Origin: Anaerolineae bacterium
GTDB taxonomy: Bacteria > Chloroflexota > Anaerolineae > Caldilineales > Caldilineaceae
NCBI GenBank assembly: GCA_030432295.1
Contig: JAUIHI010000004.1
Location: forward strand, 233,540 to 297,539
Length of the DNA stretch: 64,000 nt
Direction of reading: 5' to 3'
Positions within the stretch are counted from its first letter, which is position 1; the number at the start of each line of letters is the position of its first letter. Below are positions 56,501-64,000 of this stretch, one piece after another. Below the pieces are notes generated by a model. The model ran no database searches and was not told the origin of the DNA. It saw only the letters and a list, made by a program, of their open reading frames with translations. A program made the position numbers and the translations under genes.

Positions 56501-57887
56501 TGGCAGTGTCGGCCACAGCCGCGGGTGCAGCCGCGGCTGTGTCCGCGGCTTCCTCGACAGGTGTGGGCGTCTCATCCGCCTTCTGCTTGGGCGAAATGGA
56601 AAGGGAGAGCACTACCTTCTGATCCGTAGCTGTAGCGGTCGCTGTGGGAACAGGCGTCGCGGTCGGCTCATTGGTCGCTGTGGATGTGGCCGTCGGTTCC
56701 GCTGTGGGCGTCTCTGTCGGCAACGGCGTCGCAGTTTCGGTTGGGGTCTCTGTGGATGTAGCAGTCGGTTCCGCGGTAGGCGTGTCCGTTGGCAATGGGG
56801 TCGCGGTTTCGGTCGGCGTCTCGGTTGGAACATCCGTCGCGGTTTCCGTCGGTTCCGCGGTAGGCGTCTCCGTCGGCAATGGGGTCGCGGTTTCGGTGGG
56901 AACTTCGGTTGGGATTTCTGTCGCTGTCGGTTCCGTCGTCGTGGTTTCGGCAGGTGCTGCGCTTGTCTCGCCCGCAGGCTGTGTGACCGTCTCGGACATC
57001 GGCCCACTGGCGGCGATGTCTCGCTGCTCAGCCACTGCCGCGGCAATCTGAGCGGCGATAGGCGGCACAGTAGCCGACGCGTCTGGCGTATCCACCAGAC
57101 TCTCCGGTGCATTCTCCTCTGCATTTTCCGGTGTGTCTGGCGCAGACTCATCAGCAGAAGAGTCACCGGCTGGAGAAGCGGGCGCCTCGGAAGCGGTCGT
57201 TTCAGAAGCGGTCGCCTCGGAAGTTGGCTCTTCTGTAGCTACCGCGGTAGGTTCGTCTGTAGAGGTAGCCATCGGCTCAGCCGTGGCTGTCGACGCCGAT
57301 TCTTCCGTCGCTGTTGCAGTTGCTTCGTCCGCAGGTGTGGCTGTGGATTCTTCCGCTGCCGTAGCAGTCGCTTCGTCCGCTGGTGTGACGGTGGATTCGT
57401 CTGTGACAGTCGCGGTCTCATCAGTTGTGGCTGTCGACACCGGTTCTTCCGTTGCCGCAGCAGTCGGCTCGTCCGCTGGTGTGGCGGTGGATTCGTCTGT
57501 GACAGTCGCGGTCTGATCAGTCGTGGCTGTCGACGCAGATTCTTCCGTCGGTTCAGATGTAGACGCAGCAGTCGGCTCGTCCTCAGGTGTGGCGGTGGAT
57601 TCGTCTGTAGCTGTCGCAGTCGCTTCGTCGGCAGCTTGGGCAGCCGAGACCAATGACCAGGACGAAAGCCCAATCCACGCGGACGGCGGCGCGGGGGTGA
57701 AGGCCGGGATGGGGGTACTTACCTCGGCCAGAATATCCGCGGAACGGGTGGGCAGGGTTCCACCTTCTCTGAGCGGGACGAGGGTGGCCGTAGGCGGCAC
57801 TGTGACAGGCTGGGGCGCACACGCGCTGATCAGCAGGGCCAGGACAAGGCCCAGAACAATTGTTATTCTTTGGGTTTGACTTCTCAT
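50505..57887 (-). CDS. Bacterial alpha-2-macroglobulin lipoprotein with long Thr/Glu/Pro stalk
   Basis: ATG 57887 is chosen for its GCAGGAG upstream and the lipoprotein signal VLGLVLALLISAC. A low-complexity stalk of Thr/Ala/Glu/Pro/Asp repeats (about 80-500) leads into Big_5 and MG domains, then a thioester domain with C1973-V-E-Q1976 in YPYECVEQTVSRFLPN, the CxEQ motif that forms the internal thioester trapping attacking proteases. Total 2460 residues, longer than the roughly 1600-1900 common in the family because of the stalk. Two in-frame repeats (SPSPGTGEGRGGG and SPSPETGEGQGGG) interrupt linker regions. It lies 44 bp behind pbpC, the classic pairing for periplasm or envelope defence. 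Confidence 0.92.
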   Translation of the reverse strand: MRSQTQRITIVLGLVLALLISACAPQPVTVPPTATLVPLREGGTLPTRSADILAEVSTPIPAFTPAPPSAWIGLSSWSLVSAAQAADEATATATDESTATPEDEPTAASTSEPTEESASTATTDQTATVTDESTATPADEPTAAATEEPVSTATTDETATVTDESTVTPADEATATAAEESTATPADEATATATEESASTATAEPMATSTDEPTAVATEEPTSEATASETTASEAPASPAGDSSADESAPDTPENAEENAPESLVDTPDASATVPPIAAQIAAAVAEQRDIAASGPMSETVTQPAGETSAAPAETTTTEPTATEIPTEVPTETATPLPTETPTAEPTETATDVPTETPTETATPLPTDTPTAEPTATSTETPTETATPLPTETPTAEPTATSTATNEPTATPVPTATATATDQKVVLSLSISPKQKADETPTPVEEAADTAAAAPAAVADTATSTSTPAQPTPAQPTATDTPAPVASATPTSAVSQSADPIPNADLPLLLLSTEPADGATWRGEAVVFTFDSDLDPASVAGLTVEPAVGGVAEVDGATLTYALEEAPLPDTRYRFTLGPQVMSADGRALSGEASVELVSPAPFKVTSTQPSDGSEAVAANSPIVVIFNQPVVPLSGIDDQAGLPNPLTIEPATPGTGAWVNTSVYRFQPEKGLAGATAYKVAVTGIESLAGDALALDPTEFSFTTAAPVVIGTTPSGALDVAPDSTVAVQFSQPMDQPSSEAAFQLIYAEGDGGTVAGTFEWTAAGDSFTFTPDEPLEFGKLYLVIVGTDALSASGVGNLRQEWRDSFQVVGLPGIASSDPQDGREGVSTDAGVTIRFTGSLSITTVLENVTLSPAITETTVYSYFSPYSNELYLNWAMQPRHSYTVTLGGAIADIYGNSLGDDVSISFTTGDRPSLVQLGLPQFTHFSAYTDSRVSLLYRNMPSLDIALYGLPESEVFRLLSQDQWQVWRNYQHPNPAEFLVWEQSVATPAEVNELGQHVFALTDSEGERLPTGVYLLQVGLPPSSDPEAERTAQAMIVLSNDNLLLKRSGAGEGLVWQTELATGAPVADQSVSFWEEGQQVGSAQTDGDGMGAAAVPLNREQPWLPVIAVSGQAGDEHFALTSSAWEDGIGAWQWDLFTMLEGDEVRSAFYTDRPIYRPGQTVYWKGIVRLIQNDTYELPPVGMPVWVTIRDDRGNVLVDREFPVNEHGTVNGELALANAAATGYYGVEVRIPLSGDRSAYGNTNFQVAEYRAPEFEISVNSAQPAYVQGETVQIPVEARYFSGGPLADAPVTWRLLAEPYYHFWADAPAGRYYSFEPVELDDQSSDPFGSFPGGLMQEGEGVTDSEGRLTIEVPAELAQASRSQNWTFDVTVQSPSNQWVSGRISVPVHRSQLYIGVSPQEYVGVAGSELGFDLVSLTPDNQPVTDASLDVIVYDYRWNSVYAQAADGSYYWETSVDKTPVYTGTASTDSDGNGELLWTPETGGQYLVAVAGQDGAGNPTSSAVFVWVSSGESGFVAWPRDNNDRLELVADKKSYEPGDTAKILIPSPFTGPVNALITLEQGGILERSVRVLEGNSETLEIPISSAHIPNVYVSVVLVKGVDETNPTPAMRVGYVLLPVDAGEKELSIDIETSSPSPGTGEGRGGGVRPGDTVTYTLTVTDYSGEAVSGAELSVALVDKAVLSLATGDNRSLMDQFYYQLPLGVSMGALLTINQDRLNQQLSEGGKGGGGGGPEGALSLRQNFADLALWRAVLVTDADGVATFSVTLPDNLTTWRLAVRGVSDDTRVGDAFHDLTASKELLLRPILPRFFTAGDRVRIGVLAQNTTNSAMGDVTLTAHVQGATFVGGNEPITAGLDVAGQVEMYRVIEVGPEVENVEIVFSATTSPSPETGEGQGGGFSDAVKLTLPVERYETPEVVGTSGSVPATGRLEAIRVPAAATENGELSVVVEPSLAAGMLGGLDYLKHYPYECVEQTVSRFLPNLVTSLALARLDVDNPTLQADLEAQLSVGLQKLVNWQNPDGGWGWWANLMSDRYISSYVLWSLWTAKEAGYPVPNDTLVNGIGFLELNWLPPSHIEEWYTLNQMAFSHFVLAEMGKGDPGRMSTLYDERERLDIYGKALLALALDKVDVKGEDSREQTLLDDIAGQAALSASGAHWQETETDWWSMNTDLRTTAIVLYAFNRLRPDDPLLPQAVRWMMNARQSGRWSTTQENAWAIIALTGWMENSGELEGVYDWQVTLNGEELGAGSVDRANVDEAISLQAQVADLLRYEANGLQLGRSNDSGQLYYTAQLRYFLDATAISARDRGLVVNRRILSADGQPASSAAVDDVLSVTVSLNVPTDAHFLLLEVPIPAGTEAIDPALATTSNEFTGPAFGTDAVDPWREFWWRYWVPTRTDIRDEKAALFADHLAAGSYEYTFQVRAAIPGEYRVLPARAELMYFPDVWGRSDGALFTVTD
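52189..52229. repeat. Family E repeat in A2M
   Basis: CCCCCACCCTGGCCCTCCCC / GGGGAGGGGGAAG palindrome; about 90% identical to the copy at 52941. Confidence 0.72.
52941..52980. repeat. Family E repeat in A2M, second copy
   Basis: CCCCCACCCCGACCCTCCCC / GGGGAGGGAGAAG. Both copies encode SPSPxTGEGxGGG on the gene strand. Confidence 0.72.
56380..57650 (-). repeat. Low-complexity stalk-coding repeats of A2M
   Basis: Degenerate units encode DESTATPADEATATATEES and, nearer the body, TPLPTETPTAEPTATSTETP. Roughly 420 residues with no fixed unit length, likely disordered and extending the protein from the membrane. Confidence 0.8.
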
Positions 57888-57931
57888 CGTTCCATCTCCT
57901 GCGGCGGGGATCACCAGAAATTGCGTATACG

Positions 57932-60619
57932 TTATTCTACCACAATTGAAATGACTTCCGTACGTTCAGTTGGTCCACCTGCGTTCTGTTCGCCTTCCAG
58001 CCAGAAGCGATGGGGACCGGAGGCCAGTTGCCACCAGCTTTCGACGGCGGTGGCCTTTTCCGCCTGGGCGATCACTTCCCCATCCACCAGCAGACGCAGG
58101 CTGTGCCAGACGCCACCGCTGGCATAACCCCGCACGGGCAGCCGCTGCCGCTCTGCGGGCACGCCGGGATGAAGGGCGTAGGCCGAATTGGGCGTCGGTG
58201 AAGTGATAGTCAGGGGTGGGGTATTGGGTATTGGATATTGGGTATTGGGTGGGGATGTATTGCCCACGAAATATCCAATATCCAATACCGGAATTCCCTG
58301 AGATTTCATCCAGTCCGCGTACTCTGGGCCGAGATTCCAGTAGACCCGTTCGCTGATGCGGGCGGCGGGTGTCTCCGCGTCGGCAAGCTGGCCGGTCGCC
58401 CGGTCGATGGCGACGCGGACAAACTGATCGTCGGGACGGGTCGGCTCTGTGCCGGCGATGAAATTTTCCCGGCGCAGGCGCGGGCATTCCTGGGTGGGTA
58501 GCAGCCCGCTGGGCGCACAGATGGTGACCTCTGCAACAGTGGCCGGGCGGGTGAAAGCAGGCGGCGCTGTGGGGTGCGCGGCCAGCATTATATCCCGCCA
58601 GATCGGCCCAGCGCCGTCGATGCCGGTGACGCCCACCATCGGGCTGTTGTCCGCATTGCCCACCCAGACCCCCACCAACCGCTGACTGGAAAAACCGACC
58701 GTCCAGTTGTCCCGCCAATCCGTCGTCGTCCCCGTCTTGGCCGCGGCGGGGAAGGGCAATTCCACCACCGATCCTTCGCCAAAAGCAGGCAACCGGGCGA
58801 TGGGGTCCGAGAGGATGTCAGTGATGAGGAAGGCGGTCGCGGGTGAAATGACGGTTGGGGATTGGATATTGGGTATTGGGTATTTGGGTAGTGACGATTG
58901 CACGCTGGATGCCAAATATCCAATATCCAATATCCCTTTTGGTTCGAGCCGATAGCCGCCTGACGGAAAAACCCCATACGCCGCGGTCAAATCCAACAAC
59001 GAAACTTCCCCACCGCCGAGGGTGAGGGCCAGGCCGTATTCGCCGGTGAAGCTGCCGATGCCCGCAGCGCTGGCTATGCTTTGCAGGGTAGTCACACCGA
59101 TGCGTTGCAGCACTTTCACAGCGGGGATGTTATAGCTGTTGGCCAGGGCCTCCCGCACAGTCACCGGGCCGTGATAGCGCAGGTCATAGTTTTCCGGGCG
59201 ATAGGCTCCGGAATCGCCAAAAGAGCCGTTGGCGGCCACCGCGGTCCCCCGCCCGCCCGGAAAAGCCGTGGGCAGATCGGCCAAAATCGAGGCGGCGGTG
59301 AGGGGTTCGACCCCGGCCTGGCGGCTCCATTCCGGGTCCAGCGCGGCCGCGTAAGTCAGGGGTTTGATAGCACTGCCCGGCTGGCGCTGGGAGAGGACCG
59401 CGTTCACATTGCCCTGGTTCGACTCGTCGAAATAGTCCGGGCTGCCCACCATCGCCAGAATCTCACCACTGGCCGCGTCCAGCACAATCGCCCCACCGTT
59501 ACGGGCCACTGCGCTATTGCCGGCCACTTCTGTGCCCGGATCGCATTCAGTCTGCCCGCTTGTGCCCTTCTTCTGCCCCTGGGGAAGACAATTCAATTGG
59601 GCCAGACGGCGAGTGACCGCGGCCTGGGCCTGGCGCTGCAACCCCAAATCGAGGGTCGTGCGCACTTCCAGCCCGCCGTCCCGCAGCCGGTCCACCCCCA
59701 CGGCCCGCACCAGTTGGTCCTGAATGTACATGACAAAATGGGGCGCTTCGATGGCGAAAAGCTGGGAACGGTAGCGCAGGGGTTCGGCCGCGATCTGGTC
59801 GGACTCGGCCTGGGTGATAAAACCCGCGTCTGCCATCAGACGCAGAACAGTCAGTTGACGGTTCTTGGCCGTCTCCGGGTCGGCAAAGGGATTGTAGCCG
59901 GTCGGGTATTGGATCAGCCCGGTGAGCAATGCGCACTCGGCTCGGCTCAGTTGGGCCCCGGGTTTGGCAAAAAAGTTTTGGGCCGCGGCCTCCAGGCCAA
60001 AGGCAAAGTTGCCGTAGTAGGTCTGGTTGAGATAGAGACGCAGCAGTTCGGCTTTGCTGTAGCGCAGTTCCAACTGGAGGGCCAGCACCGCCTCGCGCAG
60101 TTTGCGGTCATAGCTCTGGACGTAGCGTTCCTCCGGCTCCATCAGCACCGAGCGGGCCAATTGCTGGGTCAGGGTGCTGGCCCCGCTGACAATCGCACCG
60201 TCCGCGCGCCAGTTCTGCCAGAGCGCCCGGCCAATCGCCAGTGGGTCCACGCCGGGATGCCAGAAGAAGCGACTATCCTCCGTGGCCAGGGTCGCCTGGA
60301 CACAGGCGTCGGGGATACCCGCGATGCCATAACGGCTGCCGGGCGCGGCATCCGCGGCCAGGTCAATCTGCTTGCCCGCGTTGGGGTCCAGCACTTCGTA
60401 GAGCAGCCGCCCGTTGCGGTCCAGGATGCGGGTGGTGGGGCGCACCAGCCGGGATTCCAGATCGTCCACAGAGGGTAGTTCGGCCAAAATTGTCAGACGC
60501 AGGGCCAGCAAGCCGCCCAGGAAAAGGAACAGAATCAGGGCAAGCCAAAACCTGCCAGGTTTTCTGAAACCTGGCAGGTTTTTTCGGATGCGGGGGGCGG
60601 GCGTCGGTGTTGTGTTCAT
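57932..60619 (-). CDS. pbpC: Penicillin-binding protein 1C (transglycosylase/transpeptidase)
   Basis: A membrane segment ([17 protein letters not shown]) is followed by a glycosyltransferase domain ([45 protein letters not shown]), a transpeptidase domain with S416-A-I-K419 (PGSAIKPL), SYN (NSYNIP) and KTGTT, and a C-terminal BiPBP_C-type domain, which together define PBP1C. ATG 60619 is used. Three dispersed repeats lie in frame: [10 protein letters not shown] before the membrane segment, [11 protein letters not shown] before the KTG box, and [11 protein letters not shown] before the C-terminal domain. It is first in a unit with A2M. Confidence 0.93.
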   Translation of the reverse strand: MNTTPTPAPRIRKNLPGFRKPGRFWLALILFLFLGGLLALRLTILAELPSVDDLESRLVRPTTRILDRNGRLLYEVLDPNAGKQIDLAADAAPGSRYGIAGIPDACVQATLATEDSRFFWHPGVDPLAIGRALWQNWRADGAIVSGASTLTQQLARSVLMEPEERYVQSYDRKLREAVLALQLELRYSKAELLRLYLNQTYYGNFAFGLEAAAQNFFAKPGAQLSRAECALLTGLIQYPTGYNPFADPETAKNRQLTVLRLMADAGFITQAESDQIAAEPLRYRSQLFAIEAPHFVMYIQDQLVRAVGVDRLRDGGLEVRTTLDLGLQRQAQAAVTRRLAQLNCLPQGQKKGTSGQTECDPGTEVAGNSAVARNGGAIVLDAASGEILAMVGSPDYFDESNQGNVNAVLSQRQPGSAIKPLTYAAALDPEWSRQAGVEPLTAASILADLPTAFPGGRGTAVAANGSFGDSGAYRPENYDLRYHGPVTVREALANSYNIPAVKVLQRIGVTTLQSIASAAGIGSFTGEYGLALTLGGGEVSLLDLTAAYGVFPSGGYRLEPKGILDIGYLASSVQSSLPKYPIPNIQSPTVISPATAFLITDILSDPIARLPAFGEGSVVELPFPAAAKTGTTTDWRDNWTVGFSSQRLVGVWVGNADNSPMVGVTGIDGAGPIWRDIMLAAHPTAPPAFTRPATVAEVTICAPSGLLPTQECPRLRRENFIAGTEPTRPDDQFVRVAIDRATGQLADAETPAARISERVYWNLGPEYADWMKSQGIPVLDIGYFVGNTSPPNTQYPIPNTPPLTITSPTPNSAYALHPGVPAERQRLPVRGYASGGVWHSLRLLVDGEVIAQAEKATAVESWWQLASGPHRFWLEGEQNAGGPTERTEVISIVVE
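58214..58298. repeat. Family D palindrome in pbpC, copy 1
   Basis: Left arm GTATTGGGTATTGGATATTG and right arm AATATCCAATATCCAATACC enclose a loop of about 30 bp. It is read in frame as part of the linker to the C-terminal domain. Confidence 0.8.
58853..58940. repeat. Family D palindrome in pbpC, copy 2
   Basis: Left arm GGATTGGATATTGGGTATTG and right arm AAATATCCAATATCCAATAT, loop about 35 bp, within the transpeptidase region upstream of the KTG box. Confidence 0.8.
60547..60584. repeat. Family F palindrome in pbpC
   Basis: AAAACCTGCCAGGTTTTC / GAAACCTGGCAGGTTTTTT; shares its core with 14034-14065. It encodes [12 protein letters not shown] just before the membrane helix. Confidence 0.78.
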
Positions 60620-60730
60620 CACCCGTATAGACGATGGGGGACGGGCGGAAGTTCCGGGGGATGACAACGATTGGGGAAGAACGCGCGGATGGCTGGCCGC
60701 GGCTTTGGCGAACGGTCTGTCGGCGGAGGA

Positions 60731-62134
60731 TCAGACAAAGCGCATCTGCGCCCCGTCCACTTCGGCGTGCAGGCGCAGATGGACCGGGGCCACAGGCCGA
60801 CCGCCCGCGCCAGCCTCCATCTGCCCCCGACCCGCCTCCACCGCGGCCGGGATGCTGGCTCCGTCGGCCAGGCTGCGATAGAAGCCACTGGCAAAGCGAA
60901 TGGCAGATCCGTCCTCCACTTCATCCCCCATCCCCACCACACAGGGGATGGCCTGGAGCAGCGCGTCGGCCAGGTCATCGCTCCAACAGGCGTTGAGCAG
61001 CACACAGCGCACACTCCCCGGCCCGGCCAGCAGACGCACCAGACCGCCCGGCGACACCGCCACACTGTAGCCCTGGCCGTCTTCCAACAGTAGATGGGAG
61101 TCGGCCGCGTGGCCGCTGAAATGGACCAGACCGGGCCGGTGGCGCAGGAGCGCGTCCAGCAGATCGTCGCTGCGCACAGCCCAACGCTGTGCCAGCCGGA
61201 AGCGCCGGGCGTAGCGTCCCAGCCGCAGGGCGTCGTCTACGCCCCGGGCCTCCGCGTCCAGGCGCAGACGCTCGGCATCCAGCGGATTGGCGGCCAGAAA
61301 GAGGAGCGTGACCGGCGCTGGGGTCGGGGCCGCCGCGGCCGCTGGGGACGGCCCACCGATGTAATTGACCACACGGGCATGGCCGCCGCTCTGGGCGTGG
61401 GCGGAGTAATGATAGCTGGTGATTGCCAGGGGCTGGCCCCGGCTGTCGAAGGGGAGAGGAGCCTGCTGGGGCGGACGGGCCAGCGCGGAAATCTGGGCTT
61501 CCAGACGGGCGAGTTGGGCCTGGGGAGCGACCGGATCGCTCCAGGCGGCCAGGAGTTGGGTGAAGTTGTCGATCCGGGCCAGCAGATCGGCGCTATTGGC
61601 GGCCAGTCCCTGGAGCAATTGGCCGTGAAAGGCCCGCCAGGCCCCGTCGTCCCCAATCAATTGACGCTGAAAGGCCACAGCGCAGGCCGGCAGCAGTCGC
61701 TCGGTCAGAAATTCCACCTGGCGGGGGTCGTGGCCGTGGAGTAGGGCCGCCAGCGCGCTGGCTGTGCGCCGACGGATATCCGCCAGGCCCGTCATATCCG
61801 GGGGGATGGCCCCATCGGCCACCTGGCCCGCGTAGGCAGCCACCAGCCCAAAGGCGCGGGAGCCCCCACGGGGATCGACTGTACGCCGGTATTCCTCTTC
61901 CAGGCTGGCCACACTTTCGCCCAGAGCCCGGGCATAGGCGTCGGCCAGGGGCGTGCGCGCCGGGCCAAGGCCAGCCCAGAGCTCAGCCAGCCCCCCAGAG
62001 AATCCCCCAGACAACCCTTCAGCCAGCCAGTTGACGCCGACCCCGGCCGCCGTGGCGGTGAGGGTGGCCTGGCCGGCCGCGATGCCCATCCCGGCCAGGA
62101 GTGCGCCCGCCAGCAGCTTTGTGGTATTGGTCAT
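60731..62134 (-). CDS. CHAT-domain (caspase-like) protease
   Basis: The C-terminal half is a CHAT peptidase: LLFLAANPLDAERLRLD entry strand, catalytic H342 in LVHFSGHAADS and C383 in CVLLNACWSDDLADAL, then VVGMGDEVEDGSAIRFASGFYRSLADG. The N-terminal 240 residues are helical with a hydrophobic, Gly/Ala-rich start (LLAGALLAGMGIAAG) and carry no known name; they may be a membrane or effector-adaptor region. ATG 62134 has GAGGAG upstream. The neighbouring TPR gene upstream on the same strand may encode its sensor. CHAT proteases are often activated by STAND or TPR partners in conflict or death responses. Confidence 0.85.
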   Translation of the reverse strand: MTNTTKLLAGALLAGMGIAAGQATLTATAAGVGVNWLAEGLSGGFSGGLAELWAGLGPARTPLADAYARALGESVASLEEEYRRTVDPRGGSRAFGLVAAYAGQVADGAIPPDMTGLADIRRRTASALAALLHGHDPRQVEFLTERLLPACAVAFQRQLIGDDGAWRAFHGQLLQGLAANSADLLARIDNFTQLLAAWSDPVAPQAQLARLEAQISALARPPQQAPLPFDSRGQPLAITSYHYSAHAQSGGHARVVNYIGGPSPAAAAAPTPAPVTLLFLAANPLDAERLRLDAEARGVDDALRLGRYARRFRLAQRWAVRSDDLLDALLRHRPGLVHFSGHAADSHLLLEDGQGYSVAVSPGGLVRLLAGPGSVRCVLLNACWSDDLADALLQAIPCVVGMGDEVEDGSAIRFASGFYRSLADGASIPAAVEAGRGQMEAGAGGRPVAPVHLRLHAEVDGAQMRFV

Positions 62135-62159
62135 TGAGTCTCCTCGCCTCTTCCGTTCC

Positions 62160-62671
62160 TGCCGCAAGCTAATTGTGGATTAAGAATTAAATCAGGGAAC
62201 AGCCGTAGATCGGTTTTGAACCGCGCAATCAGGGAAGGACCGGCAGATGTGCGGTAAGAAACCGCATCTACGATTACCGGAGTAATTTCTTGATTTCCAA
62301 ACAGGCCACACGACGGGCTGACACCGGTAACGACGAAAATCATCTACAGATGACACAGATTTTCACAGATTGAATCCGTGTGAATCTGTTCAATCCGTGT
62401 TTATCCGTGTCCTTATTTTCACATCAGCTTGGGTTACGGACCGCAAGCGAATTGAAGATTCAATAAATGATCGGGGAACCGCTGCCGTATTGCGCCGCTG
62501 CCGTATTGCGCCGTTGCGGTATTGCGCCGCTCCAGCCGGGTCCGTGACCCGGCGGCCCAACGAGAGGTGTAACAGTTGCCGCGTCACGCCGCTGGTCACG
62601 GACCAGCGGGGAGCCTCACATTGCTGGATTAATTTTTTAATCTCCAAACAGCTTGGGTTACAGGCTACAAG
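62160..62671. repeat. Repeat-filled gap between CHAT and TPR genes
   Basis: About 510 bp without a gene. It contains ACACAGATTTTCACAG / AATCCGTGTGAATCTG iterations of family B, the motif TTGGGTTACGG-CCGCAAGC three times (near 62163, 62430 and 62650-62690), and a tandem 16-bp repeat (separate entry). Confidence 0.6.
62481..62528. repeat. Three tandem 16-bp units
   Basis: GCTGCCGTATTGCGCC occurs twice exactly and once with two changes (GTTGCGGTATTGCGCC). Confidence 0.8.
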
Positions 62672-63896
62672 CTAATTGCTTGGGTTACGGGCCGCAGCCA
62701 ACTGCTCTGTCAATTGGGGCAGACGGGCCGCGTCGGGTTCCAGGGCGCGGGCCTGTGCCAGGGCATCTGCGGCTTCGTCCAGACGGCCCAGTTCGATGAG
62801 CATCCCTGTGCGGTTGCGCTGCCACATGGCAAAATCGGGCTGCAGGGCACAGGCCCGCTCGAAGGCGGCCAGGCTGGCGGCTTTGTCGCCCCGGTTGTCC
62901 AGGGCATTGCCCAGGCTGTTGTAGTCGCTGGCGGCCTGACGGCCCAGAGCCGCCCAGTCCAGACCGGGCAGACCCTCGGCTTCCCCGGCCAGGAGTTCTT
63001 CGCCCAGGGCGGTGATGGCCTGCCATTCGTCCACAGCCGGATTTTCCGCGTCCGCGGCCTGGAAGAGGGTCTGGTAGTGCTGGACCTGCTCGGCAAAGGC
63101 CGCCAGCCGGGTCCGGTCGTTGTCGCTCATAGAGCCAGCCGCGGCCGCGGCCTGCTGAAGTTGACGGAAGCCCTGCAAACGGGCGTCCAGCCCCTCGGCT
63201 TCGTCGTCGTTGCCCTGGGCGCGTGCCTGGTGGATGCGGGACTCCAAAGCCTGGGCAAAGGCTTCCTCCATCTCGGAGGGCAAGCTGCGATAGAAGGCCA
63301 GCATCTGCTCGCCGTCGGCGATGCGGGCAAAGGCGGTCAGCAGACCCGCCATCGCATTCCGGGCCAGGGATTCCGGGTTCTGGGCGGCCATCCAGTCGGT
63401 AAAGGCTTGCGCCAGCTCCGGGTCATTCTCCAGGGCAGCAGCCAGGCTGGCCTCATCGCTGACCCCGGCCTGGCGCAAGCGTTCCTGAAGGGCGTCCGGC
63501 ATGGTAAGTCCGGTCTTGTCCTCCCCTTCCTCTGCCAGCCAATCGGGCAGAGGACCCAGCCCCAGTTCGGCCCAGAAGCCGCCGAAATCCGGGCCGCAGG
63601 CGGCGGCCACACCCTGCATGACGCGCCGGGCGATGGACAGATAGGGCGCGTGCTGCACCTGCTCGAAAATCGCTAACGCTTCTGCCGCGCATTGGATAGC
63701 CTGGCGCAGTCGTCCCCCCCGATCTTCCCCCGGCAAGCTCGCCAAATCACTCAGCAGATTAGCCCGGTTGTTCTGGGTCTGAGCGTAGGCCAGGGGCACA
63801 TCCCGCAGCTTTTCCAGCGCTTCGTCGTAGGCCGCCAGGGCCTGGCGCAGTCGTCCCCCCCGATCTTCCCCCGGCAAGCTCGCCAAATCACTCAGA
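62672..63896 (-). CDS. TPR protein with 47-residue SDLASLPGEDR repeats, 5' end disrupted
   Basis: Begins (in the minus direction) with two repeats of the SDLASLPGEDRGGRLRQAL-x-YDEAL kind, whose DNA includes an identical 55-bp segment 141 bp apart (63700-63754 and 63841-63895). About 250 residues of helical, acidic sequence follow, then a C-terminal TPR pair (DYNSLGNALDNRGDKAASLAAFERACALQPD). No credible start codon is visible: the frame continues to the window edge, but upstream of about 63896 it reads unlike TPR. The gene is probably truncated or frame-shifted at its 5' end. It lies upstream of the CHAT protease gene and could be its sensor partner. Confidence 0.6.
63700..63895 (-). repeat. 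DNA-level direct repeats in TPR gene
   Basis: 55 identical bases at 63700-63754 and 63841-63895, period 141 bp (47 codons). This indicates recent duplication or gene conversion. Confidence 0.85.
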
Positions 63897-63902
63897 GCCT
63901 GT

Positions 63903-64000
63903 TTAAATATTACTGGCTCTGAGGGCCAGGGGCAGGAATTCGACCCGCTCACACAGACGCAGAGCGTTCTCTCTGTCCGCCACGACTGCGTCCGGGGCAA
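63903..64000 (-). pseudogene. C-terminal remnant resembling an NB-ARC domain, cut by window edge
   Basis: In another minus frame the last 98 bp read APDAVVADRENALRLCERV then EFLPLALRASNI and a TAA stop at 63905-63903. LCxxVExLPLALxA is the pattern of the NB-ARC GLPLA motif. The stop lies only a few bases before the TPR repeats begin, as if an NB-ARC-TPR gene had lost sequence and frame at this junction. This is a short match, so confidence is low. Confidence 0.35.

Noticed and set aside
56400..57656. 418-codon Arg/Gly-rich plus-strand frame
   Set aside because: Antisense of the low-complexity stalk of A2M; composition is an artefact of the repeats.
62481..62528. Short 16-bp tandem repeats as CRISPR or replication iterons
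   Set aside because: Only three units, no spacers, no cas or replication gene nearby.

Overview
The window reads as a chromosomal segment of a GC-rich, non-model bacterium, most likely a Chloroflexota member of the Anaerolineae/Caldilineae type. This is an inference. It rests on long secreted modular proteins with Thr-Pro linkers and a C-terminal [IV][YW]LP tag, 47-residue 'SDLASLPGEDR' TPR repeats, CHAT and NB-ARC signalling proteins, a pbpC/alpha-2-macroglobulin pair, a two-gene 2-oxoacid:ferredoxin oxidoreductase, and many palindromic repeats. No rRNA, tRNA or CRISPR array was recognised.

Layout. (1) 1-2.5 kb: a TPR protein cut by the window edge and an NB-ARC ATPase. (2) 2.6-13.4 kb: three large exported proteins (metzincin protease, Asp-box repeat protein, DUF11/Calx-beta protein) with signs of cassette duplication and decay between them. 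(3) 13.4-22.7 kb: a probable catabolic island for a sulfated or acidic carbohydrate (toroid-like protein, enolase-superfamily enzyme, sulfatase, SAF-domain oxidoreductase, DUF2264 protein, then 2-hydroxyacid dehydrogenase and SDR on the other strand). (4) 22.8-26.1 kb: a disulfide-forming pair (DsbA-like, and DsbB fused to cytochrome c), an exported anchored protein and Pth. (5) 26.3-38.2 kb: Mfd, an MFS exporter, a DinB-ankyrin protein, adenosine deaminase, a zinc protease, SfsA and a Ycf46-like AAA ATPase. (6) 38.3-43.5 kb: an IS1634-type element with a nonsense codon, a small membrane protein, a SNF2 helicase and a 69-residue protein behind a consensus promoter with a palindromic operator. 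(7) 43.6-50.3 kb: M20 amidohydrolase, GntR regulator, korA-korB, PlsC and a stand-alone AsnC/RAM protein. (8) 50.5-64 kb, minus strand: alpha-2-macroglobulin lipoprotein, PBP1C, CHAT protease and a TPR protein running off the window next to an NB-ARC-like remnant.

The most unusual feature is a set of at least ten families of short palindromic repeats. They occupy intergenic gaps, form hairpins at convergent gene ends, are nested inside one another, and lie in frame within conserved proteins (Mfd three times, PbpC three times, A2M twice, SfsA, and the 450-residue protein at 13476). They also appear to supply the C-terminal ends of several enzymes. A second notable signal is a pair of promoters carrying the same heptamer direct repeats on 11-bp spacing at the same distance from the -10 box, as expected for a SARP/BTAD-type activator.
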